NCBI GenBank assembly: GCA_017303415.1
Contig: JAFLBJ010000001.1
Coordinates: 558,001 to 622,000, forward strand
DNA from: Chitinophagales bacterium
GTDB lineage: Bacteria > Bacteroidota > Bacteroidia > Chitinophagales > Chitinophagaceae
DNA length: 64,000 nt
Direction of reading: 5' to 3'
Shown here: piece by piece, positions 44,160 to 52,705 of the stretch
Numbering within the stretch: the stretch's first letter is position 1
Layout: the number at the start of each line of letters is the position of its first letter
Program-made: the position numbers and the translations under genes
Notes under the pieces: model-generated
Database searches by the model: none
What the model was told of the DNA's origin: nothing
What the model saw: the letters and a program-made list of their open reading frames with translations, nothing else

Positions 44160-44590
44160 AACACCATGTGCTCCTTATTCCGAATTTTCTCCTGCGTCAG
44201 TTCCGTCACCAGTTGAACCCCGCTGATCGAGCGGATATCGTTGACGACCTGTGCGAGGTAGGGATCGCTGACCACATCGCCCTTCATCAGCCACAGAAAG
44301 TCGAGGTTACGAAATTCGGGTAAGAGGTATTCCCCGTCAAATTGATTGTTGTAGATATAATGCTCGAGTGAACCCGTTGGTTCGCGGAATTCGTAAACAG
44401 AGAAGAAATAGTTTCTTTTTTTCTTAGTGAGTTGTATCTCAATATCGGTATTGATGCGGAAGTCCAGCCCCAGCAGGCCATTGAGTTGCCAGGCAAATTG
44501 ATAATCCTTCATGGGGCACATGATGCCGAGAAGGCGTGTGCCATCGAAGAATTCTTCGGAGAGGTCTTTGTTATCGAGTGTGAACTTCAT
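44156..44590 (-). CDS. IPExxxVDY family protein
   Basis: A 144-residue soluble protein. The family name motif appears in relaxed form as LPEFRNLDF at about residues 91-99, preceded by RLLGIMCPMKDYQFAWQLN typical of the family. Function is unknown; the family is restricted to Bacteroidota. It follows the M28 peptidase gene after nine bases, so they form an operon. Its stop codon lies inside an inverted repeat. Confidence 0.8.
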   Translation of the reverse strand: MKFTLDNKDLSEEFFDGTRLLGIMCPMKDYQFAWQLNGLLGLDFRINTDIEIQLTKKKRNYFFSVYEFREPTGSLEHYIYNNQFDGEYLLPEFRNLDFLWLMKGDVVSDPYLAQVVNDIRSISGVQLVTELTQEKIRNKEHMVF

Positions 44591-44599
44591 TGTGTTTTA

Positions 44600-46246
44600 C
44601 TAAAACTGCACCTCAACTTCACCGCTCGTATCCCCACGCTTATACTTCACTGTCGTCTTATCACCTTTTTTAAACTTGCCCAACGCCTGCATATACCCTT
44701 CCACAGAAGACACACTATGTGGCCCGATGGCAGTAATGATATCGCCCGCCTTTAACCCTGCTTTTTGCGCAGCCTTGCCATCGCTGATCCCATCCAGGCG
44801 CATACCCGCACCGGTATAGGTATAATCAGGCATAACACCCAGCGATACGGAGAAGCGTGCCGAGGTAGTGGTTTGTGTTTCGCGGGTTTTAGTAAAGGCC
44901 AGTTTGGATTTCTCGGCATTTACTCCATTGATGATGCTTTGGATATACTGAATGATCCGCATTTCACCGATATAGTTCACTTTGTCGGCATCATCCGAAG
45001 GACGGTGATAATCGGTATGCAATCCGGTGAAGAAGAACAGCACCGGAATATCCTTACGGTAAAAAGAGGTATGGTCACTCGGACCGGTACCACTTGAGTC
45101 TGTTTTTATAACAAAATATGATTTGGTACCCGGGTTCACCAGCTTGCCCCATACCGGTGAAGTACCATACCCACCCACAGTCAGCGCCTTGGTGCTATCG
45201 TTCAGCCGGCCCACCATGTCCATATTGATCATGTAGTTCACCGATTTGAGATCGATGGTTGGGTTTTCGGTATAATATTTTGAACCATTCAATCCCAGCT
45301 CTTCGGCCGAGAAAGCGATAAAGAGGTAATTGCTTGTTTTGGATTTGGTGGCTTTTAATAAACGCGCCAGTTCCAGCATGGCTGCTGTACCGCTCGCATT
45401 GTCATCCGCGCCATTGTGGATCAGTTTCTCGCTGGTGCGGAGCATCGAGTTGCCATCTTCGCCATAACCCAGGTGATCAAAGTGGGCACCAAGTACCACG
45501 GTATTCGCCGCGCCATTGTCAATATAACCCACTACATTATGTCCTGTGCGGTATTTCTTCCCGATCTCCACTTTCATTTTCAGGTCGATCGAGGCCGAGG
45601 CATCCTTCAGGTATTGAGTGGCTGTGGCCTTGGTTATGTAAACAATGGGAATGGGTGCTAATTCACTCCGGTCTTTCGCGTTAAACACCAGGTTATCCTC
45701 TTTACCCGCTATATTATATAAGATCATAGCGGTAGCGCCCATCTTTTTATAATCCACGGCCATATCCCGCAAAAAGGTAACCAGGTCAAAATGCGGATTC
45801 TCTTCATTGTCTTCCAGGATATCGGCCACATTGACAAACCAGGGGGTGTTTTCTTCCTTCAGACTGATGGCCGGAAAGGCTTCCACGCTGCCGTTGGCGG
45901 AAAAAGCCAAGGGGTAAAAGTCTTTGCCTGCTTTCAGGTCATGGCCATTTAAGATCAGGTGTGTGGCGGGATCGATGGTTTTACCATCATATATTTCAAA
46001 AGGCTGAAAATAACCTTCGGTTCCTTTGGGTTGGATACCTATTTTTTGAAACTGGCCGGAGATATAGTCCATGGCCTTTTTTTCTCCTTCGGTACCTGCG
46101 CGTCGGCCTTCGAGTTTATCATCGGCGAGAAAACCAATATGGGATTGCAGGTTGGCAACGATCTGTTTTTCGGCTTTTTTGAGCTTTTGGGAAAAGGAAA
46201 AAAGAGAAATAGCCACAAAACCGAGGGTCAGAAGGAGTTGTTTCAT
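44600..46246 (-). CDS. M28-family zinc aminopeptidase with C-terminal PDZ domain
   Basis: A 548-residue exported peptidase (signal peptide to about FSFSQ). A PA domain is inserted (about 110-235) in the M28 catalytic domain. The zinc ligands and catalytic acid appear in order: GAHFDHLG, NGADDNASG, SAEELG, MDMVG and HTDYHRPSDD. A PDZ domain (about 455-548, KAGLKAGDIITAIG) ends the chain and may guide substrates. It likely acts in the periplasm or at the surface as an aminopeptidase. Confidence 0.95.
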   Translation of the reverse strand: MKQLLLTLGFVAISLFSFSQKLKKAEKQIVANLQSHIGFLADDKLEGRRAGTEGEKKAMDYISGQFQKIGIQPKGTEGYFQPFEIYDGKTIDPATHLILNGHDLKAGKDFYPLAFSANGSVEAFPAISLKEENTPWFVNVADILEDNEENPHFDLVTFLRDMAVDYKKMGATAMILYNIAGKEDNLVFNAKDRSELAPIPIVYITKATATQYLKDASASIDLKMKVEIGKKYRTGHNVVGYIDNGAANTVVLGAHFDHLGYGEDGNSMLRTSEKLIHNGADDNASGTAAMLELARLLKATKSKTSNYLFIAFSAEELGLNGSKYYTENPTIDLKSVNYMINMDMVGRLNDSTKALTVGGYGTSPVWGKLVNPGTKSYFVIKTDSSGTGPSDHTSFYRKDIPVLFFFTGLHTDYHRPSDDADKVNYIGEMRIIQYIQSIINGVNAEKSKLAFTKTRETQTTTSARFSVSLGVMPDYTYTGAGMRLDGISDGKAAQKAGLKAGDIITAIGPHSVSSVEGYMQALGKFKKGDKTTVKYKRGDTSGEVEVQF

Positions 46247-46307
46247 GAAAAGTGGGGATTTTATTTTGCGAAGGTAGAGGTTTTGGGGTTAAGGGGATTA
46301 CTGGGTG

Positions 46308-46414
46308 GTTTCACGCGGCGCACGCAAAGAGGCAATGGGCGCTGCGGCTGTACAAAGGTCGAAATAAGGAGGGCCGCCGCGTCCGCCAAATTCTCTGCGA
46401 GCGCCGCGAGAAAC
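46308..46414. repeat. Palindromic element, 107 bp (copy h)
   Basis: From GTTTCACGCGGCGCACGC to GCGAGCGCCGCGAGAAAC, same orientation as copy g. It lies between the divergent M28 peptidase and feoB genes. Confidence 0.9.
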
Positions 46415-46482
46415 AAAAAAATCTCCACAATTCGGGATAACTGAAATTCCTTAATCCGTAACCCTCTCTCCCTCCATAATTC

Positions 46483-46490
46483 TATTTTTG
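46483..46490 (+). promoter_or_regulatory. Putative -7 box for feoB
   Basis: TATTTTTG matches TAnnTTTG; its G is nine bases before the ATG at 46500. It also overlaps an upstream TTG that is therefore unlikely to be the start. Confidence 0.5.
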
Positions 46491-46499
46491 CAGGTTAAT

Positions 46500-48614
46500 A
46501 TGGCAGGCTCCCATATACATATCGGCCTGGTCGGCAACCCCAACAGCGGAAAATCCTCGCTGTTCAACTGCCTCACGGGCCTCAACCAGAAGGTCGGCAA
46601 TTTTCCCGGGGTCACCGTTGAGATGAAGATCGGTGTAGGCTCCCTTTCAGGTCAAATGCAAGCTGAATTCCTCGACCTTCCCGGTTCCTATAGCCTTTAC
46701 CCCAAACGCGGCGATGAATGGGTCACCTATAATGTCCTGTTAAATGACGACCATCCCGAGCGACCAGATATCCTCGTGGTGATCGTAGATGCCTCGAGTC
46801 TCAAACGTAACCTCCTTTTTGCCTCGCAGATCATTGACCTCAAAACCCCTGTGGTGATCGCACTTACCATGATGGACCTGGCGCGGAAAAAAGGGATCAT
46901 TGTGGATGTGCCGGGATTGGAACGTGAACTGGGTGTGCCGGTTATTCCCATCAACCCGAGAAAGAACAAAGGAATACCCGAACTAAAGAAAGTACTGGAG
47001 CAAACGGCCAATGAAATGTACAAAGCACCGGCCCGTGATTTTGTACCCGGCGCCAAATGGGGAGGCGGTACGGTAGAGGCCATCCGCGAAAAAATGCCCG
47101 AGCTGAGTGAGTACAAGGCCCTTCACCTGGCCATCAACCAGGGGGAGATCGATATAGTTGATTCAAAAAAACAACTTGTAGAAGAATCGATTCGTTCGAT
47201 CCCTTTTAATAAAACCAAGGCACAGGCCGATGAGATCATGGACCGGTATGCCCGGATCAAGACCATCATGCAGAATACCGTGGTAGAACCCGATCCGCTG
47301 CAGAAAAACCTGTTTACCGATAAACTGGATAACCTGCTGCTTCACCGCCGCTGGGGATATATCATTCTCCTCGCAGTATTGTTCCTGTTGTTTCAAAGTG
47401 TGTTTTGGTTGGCCGCCTGGCCCATGGACTGGATCGAAGCGGGTTTTGCCGCAGTGGGCTCGGGATTAGGCAATGTATTGCCTGAAACCTGGTGGAGTGA
47501 TCTGTTGATCAATGGCGTGGTCGCAGGATTAAGTGGGATACTTGTCTTTGTACCCCAGATCATGATCCTGTTTGGATTGATCACCCTTCTGGAAGACTCC
47601 GGCTATATGGCCCGTATCAGTTTTCTTACCGATCGTCTCATGCGGAGTGTGGGGTTGAATGGGAAAAGCGTAATGCCCATGATCTCGGGTTTTGCATGTG
47701 CGGTACCCGCCATCATGAGCGCCCGGAGTATTGAGAATAAAAAAGAACGCTTACTTACGATATTGGTCACCCCCCTGATGAGTTGCTCCGCACGATTGCC
47801 GGTGTACACCATTCTCATTGGGTTGGTCATTCCCTCCAAACTGGTATTGGGATTTATGAGTCTGCATGGATTGGTCATGATGGGGTTATACTTGTTAGGG
47901 CTCTTCCTCGCCCTCATCGTATCCTGGGTGGCCAAGTGGTTTATTCATATCAATGAAAAAAGCTTTTTCATTCTTGAGTTGCCCACCTATCGTTCTCCCC
48001 GGTGGAAGAATGTCGTGCAGACGATGATCAACAAGGCCAAAGTATTTGTGTTTGATGCCGGAAAGATCATCATGATCATCAGCCTGATCTTGTGGTTTTT
48101 GAGTTCCTATGGTCCCAGCAAGGGGATGAACCAGGTAGAAGAAAATTATGCGGCGCGTCTCGCCCAGCCCGGGGCTGACTCTTCCGTACTGGAACGTGAA
48201 TACAATTCGGATAAGCTGGCGCATTCCTACGCCGGTATCCTGGGCAAAGGCATTGAGCCCGTCATCAAGCCATTGGGATATGATTGGAAAATTGGTATCG
48301 CGTTGATCACCTCCTTTGCCGCCCGCGAAGTATTTGTGGGGACCATGGCCACGTTGTATAGTGTGGAAGATGACAGCGACCGCACCTTGCGCGAAAAGAT
48401 GAAAGCGGCCAGACGTCCCGATGGCACGGAGGTCTATTCCCTCGCAACCGGTATATCCCTAATGATCTTTTATGTCTTTGCCATGCAGTGTATGAGTACA
48501 CTCGCGGTGGTGAAGCGCGAGACAAAAAGTTGGAAATGGCCGGTGATACAGTTGGTGTATATGACGGCGCTGGCCTATGTAATGGCGTGGGTGGGGTATC
48601 TTATTTTCTCCTGA
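46500..48614 (+). CDS. feoB: Ferrous iron transporter FeoB
   Basis: A 704-residue inner-membrane Fe2+ importer. The N-terminal G domain has G1 GNPNSGKSS, G2 GNFPGVTVE, G3 DLPGSYSLYP; G4 reads TMMD rather than the usual NMxD. A helical regulatory part follows to about 260. The membrane part (about 280-704) has the gate segments GFACAVPAIMSARSIENKK and SCSARLPVYTILIG, and ITSFAAREVFVGTMATLYS. No feoA precedes it. I saw no clear Fur box. ATG at 46500. Confidence 0.96.
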   Translation: MAGSHIHIGLVGNPNSGKSSLFNCLTGLNQKVGNFPGVTVEMKIGVGSLSGQMQAEFLDLPGSYSLYPKRGDEWVTYNVLLNDDHPERPDILVVIVDASSLKRNLLFASQIIDLKTPVVIALTMMDLARKKGIIVDVPGLERELGVPVIPINPRKNKGIPELKKVLEQTANEMYKAPARDFVPGAKWGGGTVEAIREKMPELSEYKALHLAINQGEIDIVDSKKQLVEESIRSIPFNKTKAQADEIMDRYARIKTIMQNTVVEPDPLQKNLFTDKLDNLLLHRRWGYIILLAVLFLLFQSVFWLAAWPMDWIEAGFAAVGSGLGNVLPETWWSDLLINGVVAGLSGILVFVPQIMILFGLITLLEDSGYMARISFLTDRLMRSVGLNGKSVMPMISGFACAVPAIMSARSIENKKERLLTILVTPLMSCSARLPVYTILIGLVIPSKLVLGFMSLHGLVMMGLYLLGLFLALIVSWVAKWFIHINEKSFFILELPTYRSPRWKNVVQTMINKAKVFVFDAGKIIMIISLILWFLSSYGPSKGMNQVEENYAARLAQPGADSSVLEREYNSDKLAHSYAGILGKGIEPVIKPLGYDWKIGIALITSFAAREVFVGTMATLYSVEDDSDRTLREKMKAARRPDGTEVYSLATGISLMIFYVFAMQCMSTLAVVKRETKSWKWPVIQLVYMTALAYVMAWVGYLIFS

Positions 48615-48622
48615 TTTTTGGG

Positions 48623-48730
48623 GTTTCTCGCGGCGGACGCTAAGATTAAGGCGAGCGCAGCGGCATACCTTTTATCGAATTAAGTACAGCCGTAGCGCCC
48701 GTTAAATTCTTAGCGTCCGCCGCGAGAAAC
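48623..48730. repeat. Palindromic element, 108 bp (copy i)
   Basis: From GTTTCTCGCGGCGGACGC to GCGTCCGCCGCGAGAAAC, inverted relative to copy g. It fills the gap between the convergent feoB and GH2 genes, beginning eight bases after the feoB stop. Confidence 0.92.
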
Positions 48731-48734
48731 CAAA

Positions 48735-50561
48735 CTAATCAAATAACTTACTATTCATTTCCTTAATCTTCTCCACCCCCATCTTCACCACCTTTCTATC
48801 ATACGTCATCAACCCATTGATCTCTACCTCCACATCTGTAGTCTGGGTATAAATAGCCGCCGATAAACCCAGCGGGATAAGCGTCGATATCTCATCGATC
48901 ATTTGTCCATACCGCTTTGTCAGCTCCTCCGCATTTTTAAAGCTCTGATAGCCCCAGTTATCTTTTTCCTGCCAGGTATGTCCCTCCAGCGGCAGGCCCA
49001 GTCCTCCGTATTCACCCAGCACCAGTACCTGTGTGCTTCCAAAGATTTCCGCATCCGGCATTACCGGGTCGGGGTAATTGTGCAGGTCAAGAATATGTCC
49101 CGCGCCATTGAAATAGTTACCCCCGCTGGCTGCATTCACGAGTCGGGTAGGATCCAATTCGGCGGTCCAGTCAGCAATCGCTTTGGTATCAAACTGTCCC
49201 CAGGCTTCATTAAAAGGCACCCATACCACGATACAGGGAAAGTTTTGGAGTGAATGGATGATGTTTTCCCATTCCTTCTTATAAATAGCGGTGGAGGCTT
49301 CGCTTCGTTTTTTATCCAGTGGTTGCGCGGTTACGGTGGCCGGACGTGTCATCCAGATATTTCCACCCATATCTCCGCTGGGCATATCCTGCCATACCAG
49401 CATTCCCAGTTTATCCGCGTGGTAGTACCAGCGGGCCGGTTCTACCTTTACATGTTTGCGGATCATGTTAAAGCCCATCGCTTTTGTCTGTTCGATATCG
49501 TAAGCCAGCGCCTTATCCGTGGGCGCGGTGTATAAACCATCCGGCCACCAACCCTGATCCAAGGGACCAAATTGAAAAAGGATCTTATTGTTCAGCGCCA
49601 TGCGTTGCACGCCGTTAGCGTCTTTTATCATGGAGATCTTGCGCATCGCGAAGTAGGAACCTACTTCATCCACCGGTTTGCCTTTTCTAAACAATTGCAC
49701 TTTCAGGTCATACAGGAAAGGGTTTTCCGGTGACCAGGCTTTTGCATCCGGGACCAGGATCGTAAACTCATCGCCCGATTTATTTCCCGAACCAATGATC
49801 TTTTGCTCGTACCAGGCAGATACCAGCACTTCATCACCCGGTTGCAGATCTTGCACATTTACTTTTACTTTCAATTCTTCCTTATCCAGGTTGGGCGTAA
49901 TATCCAGCGAGGCGATATAGGAGGTGGGTACATTTTCCAGCCATACCGTTTGCCAGATACCCGTGACCGGGGTGTACCAGATGCTGTGTGGTCTTTTTAC
50001 CTGTTTGCCCCGTGGTTGCGGGCCGTCGTCTGAGGGGTCCCATACTTTTACGGCGATTTCCTGACGCGTGCCTTTCACCAGAGCTCCCGAGATATCAAAA
50101 CTAAATGGATCATAGCCCCCTTCGTGGCTACCCAGTTTTTGCCCGTTTACATAGACCTCTGCACGCCAGTCAACCGCCCCAAAATGCAGCAGCCATTTGC
50201 CTTTTCGTTTGGCCGGCACTTCGATCCAGGTTTTATACCAGAGTACATTGTCCTGGCCCACCAATTCGCCCACGCCGCTCAGCGACGATTCGATCGCAAA
50301 GGGCACCAGGATCTTACCGTCCATTTGGGTTGGTATCCCATCTGGTGCGGAGGCGGGAACGATCGCAAAGTCCCAGAGTCCGTTCAGGTTTGTCCAGTTA
50401 TCCCGCTTCATCTGCGGGCGCGGGTATTCGTTCAGGGGTTTTTGCGGGTTAAGATCGGCCACCCATTCCGTGAGCAGGCGCTGCGAGGCTGGTTTCCAGT
50501 CAGATTGTGCGGCGGCTATCATGCTGGCTAAAAGACCAAGCGTGGTAAATATTTTTCTCAT
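48735..50561 (-). CDS. Glycoside hydrolase family 2 enzyme
   Basis: A 608-residue exported glycosidase (signal peptide to about MIAAAQ). The sugar-binding jelly roll (about 40-205) has GLWDFAIVP and GAVDWRAEVYVNG, a beta sandwich follows (about 210-305), then the TIM barrel with acid/base Glu452 in VPFNEAWGQ and nucleophile Glu517 in VLGEYGG. GH2 includes beta-galactosidases, glucuronidases and mannosidases; the exact specificity is open. No SusCD pair is adjacent. Confidence 0.94.
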   Translation of the reverse strand: MRKIFTTLGLLASMIAAAQSDWKPASQRLLTEWVADLNPQKPLNEYPRPQMKRDNWTNLNGLWDFAIVPASAPDGIPTQMDGKILVPFAIESSLSGVGELVGQDNVLWYKTWIEVPAKRKGKWLLHFGAVDWRAEVYVNGQKLGSHEGGYDPFSFDISGALVKGTRQEIAVKVWDPSDDGPQPRGKQVKRPHSIWYTPVTGIWQTVWLENVPTSYIASLDITPNLDKEELKVKVNVQDLQPGDEVLVSAWYEQKIIGSGNKSGDEFTILVPDAKAWSPENPFLYDLKVQLFRKGKPVDEVGSYFAMRKISMIKDANGVQRMALNNKILFQFGPLDQGWWPDGLYTAPTDKALAYDIEQTKAMGFNMIRKHVKVEPARWYYHADKLGMLVWQDMPSGDMGGNIWMTRPATVTAQPLDKKRSEASTAIYKKEWENIIHSLQNFPCIVVWVPFNEAWGQFDTKAIADWTAELDPTRLVNAASGGNYFNGAGHILDLHNYPDPVMPDAEIFGSTQVLVLGEYGGLGLPLEGHTWQEKDNWGYQSFKNAEELTKRYGQMIDEISTLIPLGLSAAIYTQTTDVEVEINGLMTYDRKVVKMGVEKIKEMNSKLFD

Positions 50562-50616
50562 ATGTAAAGCATTCGGGCAAAGGTTAAAAAGGAATCCTCA
50601 ATCTGCAAAAATGTAT

Positions 50617-50719
50617 TCCTTCGTGCCCTTCGTGGCTCCTTTGTGTCCTTCGTGTCCTCCTACGCCGGACTTGCGTAGGAGGACACGAAGGACACAAAGG
50701 GGGCACGAAGGACACAAAG
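50617..50719. repeat. Word-like inverted repeat (TTCGTGTCC family), second copy
   Basis: Arms made of CCTTCGTG and TTTGTGTCC words are mirrored on the right. The loop TACGCCGGACTTGCGTA matches that at 15357-15471 except for two bases. It lies between the divergent GH2 and NTF2 genes. Confidence 0.85.
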
Positions 50720-50742
50720 CACAAAACCCTTAACTTCATAAA

Positions 50743-51123
50743 ATGCGATTTTTATTTCTACTCTTAATATCTGGAACCCTCTACGCCCAGGACCCAGTAG
50801 CCCCCGTTCAGGCACAACTCGATGCCTATAACAAACGCGATATTGAAGCCTTTCTCAAACCCTATTCCGATTCTGTGGCCGTGTATTTCTTTCCCAACCG
50901 TTTACTCTACAAAGGCAAGGAGACCATGCGCAAAGAGTACGCCGACATGTTCACCAACACCCCCGATCTCCACTGCACTCTCAAAAGCCGCATGATCCTC
51001 GGCAACACCATCATCGACGAAGAATCCGTCATCTTCAACAAAAACAGTCCGCCCCTGCATGCCGCTGCTATCTACAAAGTCGAAAAGGGCCTGATCGTGG
51101 CTGTGTACTTTGTTGGCGAATAA
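50743..51123 (+). CDS. NTF2/SnoaL-like exported protein
   Basis: A 126-residue protein with a signal peptide (to about TLYAQ) and a single NTF2-like cone fold: VQAQLDAYNKRDIEAFLKPY, VAVYFFPNRLLYKGKETMRK and a last strand IVAVYFVGE. The family often binds or isomerises small ligands, but no catalytic residues can be named. It is the last gene before the AT-rich island. Confidence 0.88.
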   Translation: MRFLFLLLISGTLYAQDPVAPVQAQLDAYNKRDIEAFLKPYSDSVAVYFFPNRLLYKGKETMRKEYADMFTNTPDLHCTLKSRMILGNTIIDEESVIFNKNSPPLHAAAIYKVEKGLIVAVYFVGE

Positions 51124-51440
51124 GTGTTTTTACTTAGCCGAGCTAAAATCATACTTGATTTTTTTTGTGGAATAAGAAAGATGAATATCTTTCTGGGGAA
51201 CCTTATCCATTGTCCTGCCTAACCGAGAGATCCCGCCTTATTGTTGTTGGCTAAAGAGTGTAGCGCTTTTTCCTTTTTGAAATAATCGTGTACTTAAGTA
51301 TTTGTGCGTGCGAGAGGGTGTGTAATAAATTACATTAATCTATATAGCAAATCATTGAGTATAAATCAAATATGTTAAGGTAAAATGGGTATTGCGTCAC
51401 TGCACGCGTTATAGGCGATTAAACTGACACACTCTACGAA
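51124..51440. other. 317-bp gene-free left end of the accessory island
   Basis: No coding frame. DNA is more AT-rich than the preceding genes. Near its right end are ATGGGTATTGCG (51384-51395) and GTTATAGGC (51408-51416). The second is the exact reverse complement of GCCTATAAC at the end of the next gene, so this is a possible cassette boundary. Confidence 0.6.
51408..51416. repeat. Boundary motif GTTATAGGC (left of protease cassette)
   Basis: Nine bases mirrored by GCCTATAAC at 52249-52257. Together they bracket the protease gene tightly. Confidence 0.5.
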
Positions 51441-52256
51441 ATGAAAATACATGAAGACAATTTCTCGTATTCTGTCCTTCTTTCCATTGATCAAGGAAAA
51501 TCCAAGGGTTCAGGTTTCCGGCTAAAATACAAAGGCTTCAATTTCTTGGTTTCCGCAAAGCATGTATTCTACGACGAGAATGATAAACTTTATGGTGACA
51601 CATTAATTTTGACATGTCAATCGTCACCCTTAGGAAACGGGACACTTACGCTTGAAGTTGACTTAACAAAAGCTAAAATATTTAAATCTTTAACTTCAGA
51701 TGTTTGTATAATCTTGTTGGGTAAAAACCAACATCTTTCTACCCCAACGGGACACTTGAAGCATGAGACAGGTGACCATAAGCGTCCAGCAAAACTTGAT
51801 TTAAATGAAGCAGTACGTTTAATCGAGCAATCGGCTAAACATGTAACATCATTAGATATTGAAGCAACTAGGAAACTCAATGAGATTAGAATTGCCAATG
51901 AAGTTTATTTGATGGGATATCCAACATCTCTGGGATTGACCCACAGTAAATATTTTGACGTTACAAAGCCTTTGATAAGAAAAGGAATCATTTCTGGTGT
52001 AAATCTAAAAGAAGAAACTTTCATTATTGATTGTCCTTCTTATCAAGGCAATTCCGGTGGACCAGTTATAGAGCAAGGTGAGGACGATTACTTTAGAGTT
52101 GTGGGACTAGTATCGCAGTATATTCCCTATGAAACAACATGGTATAACAATCGAGAAAGGATTAAAAATGTAGAAGTTGCAAACTCTGGTTTTTCTGTTT
52201 GTGTTCCTATTGACAAAATAGTTGAACTAATTGACCAACATATTAACAGCCTATAA
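51441..52256 (+). CDS. Trypsin-like serine protease, no signal peptide
   Basis: A 271-residue chymotrypsin-fold protease. The triad is His41 (SAKHVFYDE), Asp87 (TSDVCIILL) and Ser205 (YQGNSGGPVI), with the oxyanion GNSGG intact. There is no signal peptide, membrane helix or PDZ domain, so it should act in the cytosol, which is unusual for this fold outside conflict systems. The stop codon TAA is part of the boundary motif GCCTATAAC. AT-rich and bracketed by mirrored motifs, it looks like a mobile one-gene cassette. A defence effector role is only inferred. Confidence 0.88.
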   Translation: MKIHEDNFSYSVLLSIDQGKSKGSGFRLKYKGFNFLVSAKHVFYDENDKLYGDTLILTCQSSPLGNGTLTLEVDLTKAKIFKSLTSDVCIILLGKNQHLSTPTGHLKHETGDHKRPAKLDLNEAVRLIEQSAKHVTSLDIEATRKLNEIRIANEVYLMGYPTSLGLTHSKYFDVTKPLIRKGIISGVNLKEETFIIDCPSYQGNSGGPVIEQGEDDYFRVVGLVSQYIPYETTWYNNRERIKNVEVANSGFSVCVPIDKIVELIDQHINSL

Positions 52257-52452
52257 CATTGGTATTGCCAATTTTGGGGCTTGACATTGAAGTAATGAGC
52301 AGCAATAATTCTGCGGTGCTGTAGTGCGGGGCACGACGAATAAAGCCCAGCTTTAGTTCTTAAAATTTAACTTTATAAAAAAGCCAGGCAGCGGTTCCGT
52401 GCGGACGAATATAAAATTCCCCACCATCGGCAATTCCTGCCCGTTGTATGTC
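52249..52452. repeat. attC-like imperfect palindrome after the protease gene
   Basis: GCCTATAAC (52249) and GGTATTGCCAATTTTGGGG (52261-52279) on the left are mirrored by CCCCACCATCGGCAATTCC (52419-52437) and GTTGTATGTC (52443-52452) on the right. The inner arms match at about 15 of 19 positions. The outline, short cores outside longer arms with the stop codon inside the first core, recalls integron recombination sites, but the cores are not the canonical seven-base ones. Confidence 0.6.
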
Positions 52453-52512
52453 ACCCTAAACAACATCCTACTTAAATTCAAACTAACATGACTTTGCCAC
52501 TCAACCCCACGC

Positions 52513-52581
52513 AATTTTTAGCACATTGCAAGGCACACAAAGCCAGAATACGGAAGCCAACCTTGCAAAGAGCTAAAAATT
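52513..52581. repeat. Cassette hairpin 1 (left of the MazG-TS-UDG operon)
   Basis: Two nested stems: outer AATTTTTAGC/GCTAAAAATT and inner TTGCAAGG/CCTTGCAA, separated by bulges ACA and AGA, closing a 27-base loop. Hairpin 2 at 55400-55470 has the same inner stem, bulges and loop size. Confidence 0.85.
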
Positions 52582-52602
52582 CCAACACATGGCCCATCCA
52601 CC

Positions 52603-52619
52603 CCGGCTGACGGAATTCT
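52603..52619. repeat. 17-base direct repeat CCGGCTGACGGAATTCT, copy 1
   Basis: Identical to 55619-55635. One copy lies downstream of each cassette hairpin, so the hairpin and this motif seem to belong to one composite boundary. Confidence 0.8.
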
Positions 52620-52705
52620 TATTAGCATCTAATCAACACATCGGCAAATAACATTAGTGAACAGACAAATTTGTATTTTACAAAATGTCATTTAAACTTT
52701 AAAAT

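Larger units (their letters stand above)
52257..52705. other. 449-bp gap with two structured repeats
   Basis: No coding frame is supported. It contains the attC-like palindrome to 52452, the hairpin at 52513-52581 and the 17-base repeat CCGGCTGACGGAATTCT (52603-52619). The 86 bases before the MazG-like gene are AT-rich and should hold its promoter; no exact TAnnTTTG box is seen. Confidence 0.7.

Noticed and set aside
46488-46499. TTG start of feoB upstream of the ATG
   Set aside because: It overlaps the putative -7 box, so it would not be transcribed; the G-domain alignment starts properly from the ATG at 46500.
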